DNA of 20,450 nt from Candidatus Omnitrophota bacterium (lineage in GTDB: Bacteria > Ratteibacteria > UBA8468 > B48-G9 > JAFGKM01): positions 1 to 20,450 of the forward strand of contig JAMWBY010000016.1 of assembly GCA_023818745.1 (NCBI GenBank), given 5' to 3'. This document shows positions 1-6,690 of this stretch, piece after piece (position 1 is the stretch's first letter; each line of letters begins with the position of its first letter). The position numbers and the translations under genes were made by a program. Below the pieces are notes generated by a model. The model ran no database searches and was not told the DNA's origin. It worked only from the letters and a program-made list of their open reading frames with translations.

Positions 1-1044
1 ACCGATACTTATATTACGTCAGAAAATGGTAGTGTTGTTATAGACCCATCAATTATCCAAGCAGATAATGATATATATATTACAGCATATCAAAATGTCT
101 CAATTTGTGACGAATCAATAGTTCAGGCAGAAAATAATGTAGAGATTTATGCAGGAGGAACTATTTCTATTTGTGGAACATCTCTTGTTGATGCAGGACA
201 AGATGCAATTCTTGGTTCTTCTGGTGATGTTACAATTGGACTTATAAATGCTGGAAATAGCGTTTATATTATTTCTGGTGGAGCAATCCTTGATAACAAT
301 GGTTCTGTTAATAATATTACGACAGAAAACCTTGTAATGATTGCTATAAGTGGAATAGGACAACAAGGAGACCCGATTGAAACACAAGTTTCTAACTTAC
401 AAGCAGGTGCTTTAACAGGAGATATAAATATATCAAATACAGGAGACCTAAATCTTGTTGATTTACTTGACCTTGGATTTGCTGTTAGTGCTGATGGGAA
501 TATTAATCTATCTACAACTGAAAACTTAACAATAAGTGGACTTGTAGAAGCAACAGGTTCTGTCTATTTATATGCCTTGAATGGAAATATAACTGATAAT
601 AATGATGGAGTTGATATAATTGCAGGTGATACAAGTGGACTTTATGCAGGTGGATTAATAGGAATTGATGTAGGTAGTGCTCAATGGTTTAATCCATTAG
701 AAGTTCAGATTGAAGGAGACCTTTATGTATATGCTGGACAAATGTATAACCTTGTATCAGTTGCAATTGATGGTGAAGTTGTTCCAAGAGATATGCTTAT
801 AGTTGATGAAGATTGGGGAGTTCCACCTGGGCTTATAATATTTAATGGTAGAGTTAATGGTGGAGGAACAGTAGGAATATGGTATAGAGCAACTGGTTTT
901 GCAATTCATTTCATAGGAATTGAGCCATATGTTTATGAAACTCTTATGCTTGATATACTTGGTCCAAATTATTTTGAACCAGAACCGACTTATTGGGATT
1001 TAACAGAATATAAAAAAGCAATTGAAGAACTTGCAAAAAAGTAA
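1..1044 (+). CDS. C-terminal part of a large beta-helix adhesin-like surface protein (5' truncated by window)
   Basis: The frame is open from base 1 to the TAA at 1042-1044, giving 348 residues; the ATG at 337 is internal because the same repeat style continues unbroken upstream of it. The protein is rich in Gly, Asn, Ile, Val, Asp and Thr and is built of rungs of about 22 residues (about residues 9-94), each with alternating hydrophobics and Asn/Asp-Gly turns. A GIG...GDPIETQVSNLQA segment at about residues 118-137, followed by a GDINISNTG-type strand, resembles the linker motif of filamentous-haemagglutinin-like exoproteins. The last ~110 residues lose the repeat and end in a charged helix without an obvious membrane anchor. 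The likely role is a secreted or surface adhesin; this is inference from the fold pattern. The gene converges on mnmG with only 6 bases between the stops. The signal peptide and secretion signal, if present, lie outside the window. Confidence 0.8.
   Translation, partial: TDTYITSENGSVVIDPSIIQADNDIYITAYQNVSICDESIVQAENNVEIYAGGTISICGTSLVDAGQDAILGSSGDVTIGLINAGNSVYIISGGAILDNNGSVNNITTENLVMIAISGIGQQGDPIETQVSNLQAGALTGDINISNTGDLNLVDLLDLGFAVSADGNINLSTTENLTISGLVEATGSVYLYALNGNITDNNDGVDIIAGDTSGLYAGGLIGIDVGSAQWFNPLEVQIEGDLYVYAGQMYNLVSVAIDGEVVPRDMLIVDEDWGVPPGLIIFNGRVNGGGTVGIWYRATGFAIHFIGIEPYVYETLMLDILGPNYFEPEPTYWDLTEYKKAIEELAKK
25..282 (+). repeat. Tandem beta-helix rung repeats encoded in the adhesin
   Basis: Four successive coding units of about 19-23 residues (residues 9-31, 32-53, 54-75, 76-94) share the pattern (N/D/T)-(V/I)-x-I-x-x-x-S-(I/L)-(V/I)-x-A-(D/E/G)-x-(D/N)-x-x-I. 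Units two and three carry a Cys at the same place (VSICDES and ISICGTS). The DNA itself has diverged, so this is a protein-level repeat typical of right-handed beta-helix exoproteins. Confidence 0.65.
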
Positions 1045-1050
1045 AAAATT

Positions 1051-2850
1051 TTAAACAGGGTATTTTTTAAGATAGACCATAAGGATAGAGATTGCAGAAG
1101 GTGTAATACCAGCGATTCTGCTTGCTTGACCTAAGTTTAATGGTTTAAATGAATTTAATTTTTCAATAATTTCAAGAGAAAGTCCTGGAATTTTTTTATA
1201 ATCAAGGGTAGGGGGGATTTTTATCTTTTCAAGGTTTTTAAATTCCTCTATTTCTTTTAAATTTCTTTCAATATATGGAGCATATTTAATTTCAACTTCT
1301 GCAGTAAAAATAGCATTTTTATTAAATTCTTTTAAGTCAATATAATCAGAAATTTTTATATTAGGCCTTCTTATGTATTCAAAGAGAGGTATCGTTTTTC
1401 CCTCTATTTTTATTTTTCTATTTTTTAGGTAATTTTTTATTTTATTTATTTGTTCAATTTTTTCTTTTGTTTTTTCCCATTCTTCTTTGCTTAAAAGTCC
1501 AATTTTATAACCAATCTCTCTTAACCTTATGTCAGCGTTATCTTCTCTTATCATTAATCTATACTCAACACGTGAGGTGAACATTCTATATGGTTCATTT
1601 GTTCCTTTTGTTGTTAAATCATCAATTAAAACACCTATATAACTTGTTGTTCTGTCAAGAATTAATGGTTGTTTATTTTTAATTTTTAAACATGCATTTA
1701 TTCCTGCGATTAACCCTTGTCCTGCTGCTTCTTCATATCCAGTGGTTCCATTTATTTGACCTGCTAAAAAAAGATTACCTATAAGTTTTGTTTCAAGTGT
1801 TGGATAGATTTGTAAAGGATTTACAACATTATGTTCTATTCCATATCCATATCTTAAAATTTTCACATTTTCAAGACCTTTGATTGTATGAATAAATTCA
1901 TCCTGGACATCTATAGGTAGACTTGTTGAAATTCCATTTGGATAATAAACATCTGCTTCTTTTCCTTCTGGTTCAAGAAAAATATGGTGCCTTGAATGAT
2001 GTGGGAATTTTACAACTTTGTCTTCTATAGAAGGGCAGTATCTTACGCCTGTCCCTATAATTTTTCCTGTAAATAGAGGACTTCTATCAAGGTTTTCCTT
2101 TATAATCTTATGAGTTTTTTCATTTGTATATGTGATATAACAGGGAAGTTGCTTAATTTCAAGTTTTTCTGTTGAAAAAGAAAAAGGTTTTGGTGGTTCA
2201 TCTCCATACTGTGGTGTTAAAACAGAAAAATCAATTGTATTTCCATCCAGGCGTGCACAGGTTCCTGTCTTAAATCTTAAAATTTCAAATCCAAGTTGTT
2301 TTAATTTTTCTGAAAGTTTAATAGATACTTTTTTTTCTTCAATTCTACCTGCTGGAAAACTATCAAGTCCAATGTGAATAACTCCATTTAAGAATGTTCC
2401 TGGAGCAAGAATTACGCATCTTGAATATATTATTTCTTGATTATTAACTTCAACCCCTTTTACCGAATTATTTTCAATTATTAAATCTGTAACTTCACCT
2501 TCAAGTATTTCAACATTTAGTTCAATTAAATTTTTCATATATTCATTATATTTTTTTCTATCAACCTGAGCCCTTGTTGACCATACAGCAGGTCCTTTTG
2601 AACTATTTAAAATTCTGAATTGTATACCTGTTGCATCAGTTGCTTTTGCCATTTCACCGCCAAGAGCATCTATTTCTTTAACAATCTGACCTTTACCAAC
2701 CCCTCCAATAGCAGGATTGCATGACATATATCCGATTTTTTCTTTTTCAAAAGTTATAAGCAAAGTATCAACACCAATTTTTCTACAAGCCATAGCACTT
2801 TCTATTCCTGCGTGTCCTCCTCCAATTACGATTACATCATATTTTTTCAT
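1051..2850 (-). CDS. mnmG: tRNA uridine-5-carboxymethylaminomethyl(34) synthesis enzyme MnmG (GidA)
   Basis: FAD-dependent MnmG forms a complex with MnmE and installs the carboxymethylaminomethyl group on the wobble uridine of several tRNAs in the cytoplasm. The 599 residues start with the dinucleotide-binding motif IGGGHAGIESA (residues 9-19), followed by the family signature CNPAIGGVGKGQIVKE with the conserved Cys44. The second conserved catalytic-region Cys is Cys272 in RYCPSIEDK, and the C-terminal MnmE/tRNA-interacting domain ends in QASRIAGITPSAISIL. The length is slightly below the usual 620-630 residues but all blocks are present. The ATG at 2850 is preceded by an AAGGAAGG Shine-Dalgarno about five bases upstream. 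The gene lies 93 bases downstream of the DUF362 gene and converges on the adhesin gene. I could not define a promoter in the 93-base gap. Confidence 0.97.
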   Translation of the reverse strand: MKKYDVIVIGGGHAGIESAMACRKIGVDTLLITFEKEKIGYMSCNPAIGGVGKGQIVKEIDALGGEMAKATDATGIQFRILNSSKGPAVWSTRAQVDRKKYNEYMKNLIELNVEILEGEVTDLIIENNSVKGVEVNNQEIIYSRCVILAPGTFLNGVIHIGLDSFPAGRIEEKKVSIKLSEKLKQLGFEILRFKTGTCARLDGNTIDFSVLTPQYGDEPPKPFSFSTEKLEIKQLPCYITYTNEKTHKIIKENLDRSPLFTGKIIGTGVRYCPSIEDKVVKFPHHSRHHIFLEPEGKEADVYYPNGISTSLPIDVQDEFIHTIKGLENVKILRYGYGIEHNVVNPLQIYPTLETKLIGNLFLAGQINGTTGYEEAAGQGLIAGINACLKIKNKQPLILDRTTSYIGVLIDDLTTKGTNEPYRMFTSRVEYRLMIREDNADIRLREIGYKIGLLSKEEWEKTKEKIEQINKIKNYLKNRKIKIEGKTIPLFEYIRRPNIKISDYIDLKEFNKNAIFTAEVEIKYAPYIERNLKEIEEFKNLEKIKIPPTLDYKKIPGLSLEIIEKLNSFKPLNLGQASRIAGITPSAISILMVYLKKYPV

Positions 2851-2943
2851 TTTTACCTTCCTTATATTTTCTCATTTGTTTTTAAAGAAAGCAGCGGAGT
2901 AAAATTTTTTTAAAAAGAGATTGTAGAATAAAAACAAAAATAT
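2851..2943. other. 93-base gap between mnmG and the DUF362 gene
   Basis: AT-rich spacer holding the mnmG Shine-Dalgarno (AAGGAAGG on the minus strand). I tested for a -35/-10 pair reading toward mnmG and found only TACAAT- and TATAAG-like boxes without a properly spaced partner, so no promoter is called. There is no RNA gene, and no stem followed by a U-run that I would name a terminator. Confidence 0.5.
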
Positions 2944-3981
2944 TTAAAATTCAATCAGTTTATATTTTGTTGTTCCTAATCCAATTTTTTCAGCATATTC
3001 AAATTGGTGATTATAATTTATTTCAGGTCTAATTTTTAAAAATATATCATAGCCGTTTATTTCTTTTATTAAATCAACAGAGAACTTATCAATTGCAATA
3101 GGGTCATTTGATACACAAACACCTATATTTTTTGATAATATTTTACCTGGATTTGAAGCACAATCACAATCCGGTGTAATATTGATGAGAAAATTTATTG
3201 CGACAAATTTTTTATAAAATTTAATAATTCCATAAGTATACTCAACTAATTTTTCTTGAAACTCATCAGAAGATACACTTGACCATGGAATACTTATTGC
3301 ACCATAAGGACATATATGAATACATTGAGCACATCCTTTACATTTTTCTTGATTTATATATGCTTTATTTTTCATATATATTGCATCAAAAAGACACTCT
3401 TTTACACAAATACCACATCCTTTACATATAGAATGATTAATCTCGGGTGTTAATTTAGAATGCATTGCAAATTTTCCTTTCCTTGAAGCACAACCCATTC
3501 CAATATTTTTGATTGTTCCGCCTATTCCTGAGAGCATATGTCCTTTGAAATGGGTTAAGGCAATCATACCATTAAAGTATTTATATTCTTTCGCAAAATA
3601 AAGTTTTTTAAAATGGTTTCCATTTATCTCTATTTCAAATTCATAATCGCTATCATAACCACCTGCAATTAATATTGGAATTCCAAGATTTCCAAAGCCA
3701 TTTTTATATGCAAGTTCAAGATGTGAAAATGTCTCGTCCCTTTCTCCTCTATATAAAACATTCGTATCTGTTAGGAATTGTGTTACATTTTTGTTTTTCA
3801 GAATATTTATCACTGGTAAAATATATTGTGGAGGTATATGATTTTTATGCTTTGAATTTCCAAAATGTATTTTTAAACCAATTTCTTCATTTTGTTCAAA
3901 AATATTAAAAATATTTAAGTGCTCAAAAAATTTTTCAAGTTTATCAAATTTTTCAAACGGAAGAAAATAAACATCTACCAT
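2944..3981 (-). CDS. DUF362 domain protein with a two-cluster [4Fe-4S] ferredoxin domain
   Basis: The 345-residue protein has the DUF362 fold, marked by KIHFGN near residues 37-42, a TDTN...RGERDET segment near 71-84 and a THFKGHMLSGIGGTIKNIGMG block at about 143-163. A ferredoxin insert follows, with CxxCxxCxxxC at Cys186/189/192/196 and again at Cys214/217/220/224, enough ligands for two [4Fe-4S] clusters. Family members are common in strict anaerobes and their substrates are mostly unknown; an electron-transfer role is inferred from the clusters. There is no signal peptide, so it is probably cytoplasmic. The start lacks a clear Shine-Dalgarno and sits 13 bases after the DUF6485 stop, suggesting translation coupled to the upstream genes. 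Placement right after vorAB makes it a candidate redox partner of that enzyme, which is untested. Confidence 0.9.
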   Translation of the reverse strand: MVDVYFLPFEKFDKLEKFFEHLNIFNIFEQNEEIGLKIHFGNSKHKNHIPPQYILPVINILKNKNVTQFLTDTNVLYRGERDETFSHLELAYKNGFGNLGIPILIAGGYDSDYEFEIEINGNHFKKLYFAKEYKYFNGMIALTHFKGHMLSGIGGTIKNIGMGCASRKGKFAMHSKLTPEINHSICKGCGICVKECLFDAIYMKNKAYINQEKCKGCAQCIHICPYGAISIPWSSVSSDEFQEKLVEYTYGIIKFYKKFVAINFLINITPDCDCASNPGKILSKNIGVCVSNDPIAIDKFSVDLIKEINGYDIFLKIRPEINYNHQFEYAEKIGLGTTKYKLIEF

Positions 3982-3994
3982 TTTAGTTCAGATT

Positions 3995-4210
3995 TTATTT
4001 TAAGTTAAGTTTTTCTCTCCAAATATTTATAAAATATTCAAGAGATCTATTATATGTCTTCTCTGCTTCAGGCGGAAAAAGGCATCCCGGAAGTTCTTTT
4101 CTTGACCAGTGGGACCTTAAGCATTCACAACAAATGCCTCTTTTAGAACAACTTTTATATGAACAAGTGCAATTTTTTAAGTTTCTTTCAAGATTTAAAC
4201 ATTCAACCAT
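3995..4210 (-). CDS. Small cysteine-rich DUF6485 family protein
   Basis: This 71-residue protein carries eight Cys within its first 43 residues (C4, C14, C16, C21, C27, C28, C30, C43) plus His34, in the family pattern CLNLERN...CTCSYKSC...GxCCECLRSH...ELPGCLFP. I recognise this as the DUF6485 family. The number and spacing of Cys/His suggest metal binding, but the function is unknown. I chose the ATG at 4210 rather than an in-frame upstream codon at 4234, because a perfect AGGAGGT lies five bases upstream of 4210 and the protein homology begins there; the longer version would translate through its own Shine-Dalgarno. The ATG follows the vorA stop by one base. The gene is co-oriented and probably co-transcribed with vorBA and the DUF362 gene. 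Confidence 0.85.
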   Translation of the reverse strand: MVECLNLERNLKNCTCSYKSCSKRGICCECLRSHWSRKELPGCLFPPEAEKTYNRSLEYFINIWREKLNLK

Positions 4211-4211
4211 T

Positions 4212-4967
4212 TTATACCTCCTTTTTTTGCTCACTTTTATCTTTATAAATTCCTAAAACAAAATATTTACTCATAACTTCTTTTATCCAGTTCATTGCTT
4301 CTTTGGGTGTCATTTTCCAGTTAACAGGACATGTAGAAAGTATTTCTATCAAGGAAAATCCTTTGTTTTCTATTTGATATAGAAATGCTTTTTTAATTGC
4401 TGACTTTGTTTTTATTATATTGGGAACCGAGTCAATACTTACTCTTTCAAGATAACAAACCCCTTCTATTTGGGATAATAATTCACATACTTTTAGAGGA
4501 TAACCGTGATGAATTGGATTTCTTCCATAAATCGTAGTTGTTGTTTTTTGTTCTGGTAAAGTTGTTGGAGCCATTTGTCCTTTTGTCATACCGTAAATAG
4601 CATTATTAACAAAGATAACAGTTATATTTTCTCCTCTCGCAGCAGAGTGAATTATTTCAGCAGTTCCAATTGCAGCAAGGTCGCCGTCTCCTTGATATGT
4701 AAATACAATTCTATCCGGTAGTAATCTTTTTATTCCTGTTGCAACTGCTGGAGCCCTTCCATGTGCAGATTCAGTTACATCAAAATTGAAAAAGTTATAA
4801 GCAAGGACAGCACAACCAACAGGAGCAACTCCAATAGTTTTTTCTCTAATTCCAAGTTCATCAATGACTTCAGCAATAAGTTTATGTATTATTCCATGTC
4901 CACACCCAGGACAGTATGTGGTTATTTCTTCTTTTAAACTTTCTGGTTTTTTATATACTGCTTTCAT
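4212..4967 (-). CDS. vorA: 2-oxoacid:ferredoxin oxidoreductase, beta (thiamine pyrophosphate-binding) subunit, VorA-like
   Basis: This subunit binds thiamine pyrophosphate and, with the alpha subunit, oxidatively decarboxylates a 2-oxoacid to an acyl-CoA, passing electrons to ferredoxin. The 251 residues contain CPGCGHGIIHKL at 19-30 with cluster-type Cys19 and Cys22, APVGCAV with Cys52, and the TPP/Mg motif beginning GDGD at 93-96 and ending VNN at 120-122. The overall pattern resembles subunits annotated as 2-ketoisovalerate:ferredoxin oxidoreductase, although 2-oxoglutarate specificity (KorB) cannot be excluded. The start at 4967 overlaps the vorB end by 17 bases, so the two are translationally coupled. 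The expected gamma subunit and separate ferredoxin-like delta subunit are not encoded next to it. Confidence 0.92.
   Translation of the reverse strand: MKAVYKKPESLKEEITTYCPGCGHGIIHKLIAEVIDELGIREKTIGVAPVGCAVLAYNFFNFDVTESAHGRAPAVATGIKRLLPDRIVFTYQGDGDLAAIGTAEIIHSAARGENITVIFVNNAIYGMTKGQMAPTTLPEQKTTTTIYGRNPIHHGYPLKVCELLSQIEGVCYLERVSIDSVPNIIKTKSAIKKAFLYQIENKGFSLIEILSTCPVNWKMTPKEAMNWIKEVMSKYFVLGIYKDKSEQKKEV
4216..4222 (-). promoter_or_regulatory. Shine-Dalgarno site for the DUF6485 gene inside the 3' end of vorA
   Basis: The minus strand reads AGGAGGT at 4222-4216, inside the last codons of vorA (Lys-Glu-Val-stop) and five bases before the ATG at 4210. It fixes the start of the small Cys-rich gene and ties its initiation closely to termination on vorA. 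Confidence 0.8.
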
Positions 4968-6003
4968 TTTTTCTTATGAAATTATATATTTCTTCAGGAG
5001 TTGGAACTCCTCCACCAGGTCTTCCATAAAAATATATTGGTAAATTTTTTCTATTTGCAATTTTAACATCATCTATCATCTGGCCTAAATTCATTTCAAC
5101 AACATATATTTTTTTAGCATTTTCAATCGTTTCTTCAAGTTGTTTATATGGAAATGGCCATAAAGTTATTGGTCTAAAAAGACCTATTTTAAAACCTTTA
5201 TCTCTTGTAATCTTTATACTTTCATAACATATTCTTGCGCAAGTTCCAAAACTTACAATTAAACTTTCAATATCATCACAGAAATATTTTTCATATTTTA
5301 CCTCTTTTTCTTCAATTTTTCTATATTTTTTGTAGAGTTTCCAGTTGTGTTTTTCAAGAATGCCAGGGGTTAAAAATAATGACTTTATTGAATTTGGTTT
5401 TCTACCTTTACATCCAGTTAATGCCCATTTTTTTTGGGGTAAATTTTTTTTGGGTTTTTTAAATTTTACTGGTTCCATTATTTGGGCGATTATTCCATCA
5501 GCAAGAATTAAAACTGGATTTCTATATTTATCAGCAATGTCAAAAGCAATATATGTCAAATCGTAAAGTTCTTGAATATCCCAAGGTGCATATACAATTG
5601 TTCTATAATCACCATGTCCTCCACCTCTTGTTGCTTGAAAATAATCACTTTGAGAAGGAGTTACATCTCCAAGACCAGGACCACCTCTATTCATATTTAT
5701 AATAACAGCAGGTAATTCACATCCAGCAAGATAAGAAATCCCTTCTTGTTTTAAAGAAATACCAGGAGAAGAAGAGGAAGTTAAAGCACGGAAACCACAA
5801 ACAGAAGCGCCAAAAACCATATTTATTGCTGATAGTTCACTTTCTGCCTGAATAAAAACTCCTTTTTCTTCTGGCATTCTTTTACTCATATACTCTGGAA
5901 ATCTATTTTGAGGTGTTATTGGATATCCTGCATAAAACTTACAACCAGCATGTATTGCTGCTTCTCCAGCGGCTTCACAACCTGTTAATAATTGCTTTTT
6001 CAT
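4951..6003 (-). CDS. vorB: 2-oxoacid:ferredoxin oxidoreductase, alpha subunit, VorB-like
   Basis: This is the pyrimidine-binding/transketolase-type subunit of the ferredoxin-dependent 2-oxoacid oxidoreductase. The 350 residues include the YPITP motif at 27-31, the conserved AESELSAINMVFGAS stretch at about 53-67 with Glu54 and Glu56, the TSSSSPG loop at 75-81, and NRGGPGLGDVTPSQSDYFQ, all typical of VorB/KorA. I placed the start at the ATG at 6003, which overlaps the lipoprotein stop as ATGA. An in-frame TTG at 6018 would give five extra residues but lies within the upstream gene. No separate Shine-Dalgarno is visible, consistent with coupling. The branched-chain substrate is inferred from resemblance only. 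Confidence 0.92.
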   Translation of the reverse strand: MKKQLLTGCEAAGEAAIHAGCKFYAGYPITPQNRFPEYMSKRMPEEKGVFIQAESELSAINMVFGASVCGFRALTSSSSPGISLKQEGISYLAGCELPAVIINMNRGGPGLGDVTPSQSDYFQATRGGGHGDYRTIVYAPWDIQELYDLTYIAFDIADKYRNPVLILADGIIAQIMEPVKFKKPKKNLPQKKWALTGCKGRKPNSIKSLFLTPGILEKHNWKLYKKYRKIEEKEVKYEKYFCDDIESLIVSFGTCARICYESIKITRDKGFKIGLFRPITLWPFPYKQLEETIENAKKIYVVEMNLGQMIDDVKIANRKNLPIYFYGRPGGGVPTPEEIYNFIRKNESSI

Positions 6004-6557
6004 TTTTTTCTTGTCCAACTATTATCAGGAAGTTGAATCCATGTATTGGTTGGAGAATATTTTTGAGATATTTCGGCAAAAATTTTCCTAAATTTCTCTT
6101 CTTCTGATGGTGCTGCATTATTTATTCTTAAAAGTTCTTTTATCATTACCTCTCTCTGTGCATTTTCATCTTTAACAATTTTCCTAACTTCTTTTTCTAT
6201 TTCACGGTCTTTTGGAGTTTCTCTGATAACAACTTCAAAATTGTTTGTTTCTCCAATATAACCCTGTTTTTTAAATTCATCAAGTTTATCTCTCCATGAG
6301 TCCATTTTTGTTTTTGCTTCTCTTATTTTAGGTGAATCAGTTTTTAAATCCTTTGTTACAACTATTTCTTGAGCATATAAATTTTTTGTAAAAAATCTAT
6401 CAAGAAAACTTTCTTTTTCTTTTAATTGTTTAGGTGGAGCAAGAAGGTCTTCTGCTGCTTTTTTTACTTTCTCTTCTGGAAATGTAACATATACATTCAC
6501 AACAGCACAACTAATAAAAAATAAACTTACCAATCCTATAATTATTTTATTTTTCAT
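6000..6557 (-). CDS. YdbL-like (DUF1318) lipoprotein
   Basis: The 185-residue product begins MKNKIIIGLVSLFFISCAVV, a lipoprotein signal peptide with a lipobox ending at Cys17, so the mature protein is probably membrane-anchored and envelope-facing. Just after the Cys comes VNVYVTFPEEKVKKAAEDL, a pattern typical of the YdbL/DUF1318 family; the rest is charged and helical, with a KMDSWRDKLDEFKKQGYIGE stretch at about residues 88-107. The function of the family is poorly defined; in enterobacteria it accompanies the AsmA-like protein YdbH, which is absent here. The ATG at 6557 has an AGGAGG site six bases upstream and a sigma70-like promoter at 6588-6616. It is the first gene of the vor cluster and overlaps vorB by four bases, an odd pairing of an envelope lipoprotein with a cytoplasmic enzyme. 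Confidence 0.82.
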   Translation of the reverse strand: MKNKIIIGLVSLFFISCAVVNVYVTFPEEKVKKAAEDLLAPPKQLKEKESFLDRFFTKNLYAQEIVVTKDLKTDSPKIREAKTKMDSWRDKLDEFKKQGYIGETNNFEVVIRETPKDREIEKEVRKIVKDENAQREVMIKELLRINNAAPSEEEKFRKIFAEISQKYSPTNTWIQLPDNSWTRKK

Positions 6558-6587
6558 AACATTCCTCCTGTTAAATGCAGTTTTTTA

Positions 6588-6616
6588 ATTTTACTATAAA
6601 ACACAAAATTTGTAAA
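6588..6616 (-). promoter_or_regulatory. Sigma70-type promoter for the lipoprotein-vor operon
   Basis: Read on the minus strand, TTTACA (6616-6611), a 17-base spacer and TAAAAT (6593-6588) form a near-consensus promoter. Transcription would begin near 6581, giving a leader of about 24 nucleotides that contains the AGGAGG at 6569-6564 before the ATG at 6557. The AT-rich background raises the chance of accidental matches, but spacing and position fit the gene well. Confidence 0.65.
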
Positions 6617-6633
6617 ATAAAATCTTCTTTTTG

Positions 6634-6648
6634 CAGGGTCCGACCTTG
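6634..6648. promoter_or_regulatory. GC-rich dyad between divergent promoters, possible operator
   Basis: CAGGGTC-C-GACCTTG is an interrupted palindrome with seven-base arms, all complementary except one G/T pair. It stands out from the surrounding AT-rich sequence and lies just upstream of the tyrS -35 box and about 18 bases upstream of the lipoprotein -35 box. It could be a binding site for a regulator of one or both promoters. As RNA on the plus strand it could fold as a five-base-pair stem followed by seven U, which looks like a weak terminator. A remnant of a dispersed palindromic repeat is a third possibility. Confidence 0.4.
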
Positions 6649-6653
6649 TTTTT

Positions 6654-6682
6654 TTGACTGAACTAAATTTTTTTAGTAAAAT
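6654..6682 (+). promoter_or_regulatory. Sigma70-type promoter for tyrS, implying a leaderless message
   Basis: TTGACT at 6654-6659, a spacer of exactly 17 bases and TAAAAT at 6677-6682 make a strong sigma70 match. Only eight bases separate the -10 box from the tyrS ATG at 6691, so the expected transcription start falls at or within a few bases of the A of the ATG. No Shine-Dalgarno is present in those bases. Confidence 0.7.
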
Positions 6683-6690
6683 TTTTATTT

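Noticed and set aside
115..387. Open frame on the minus strand across the adhesin repeats
   Set aside because: Low-complexity Asn/Ser/Ile/Cys composition results from reading the repeats backwards; the opposite strand has a coherent beta-helix protein.
2881..2930. Promoter for mnmG in the 93-base gap
   Set aside because: The -10-like boxes have no -35 partner at a workable distance, and the one nearest the gene would start transcription within the ribosome site.
6003..6018. TTG at 6018 as the vorB start
   Set aside because: It lies inside the lipoprotein gene without a ribosome site, while the ATG at 6003 forms a normal ATGA overlap and the family N-terminus begins there.
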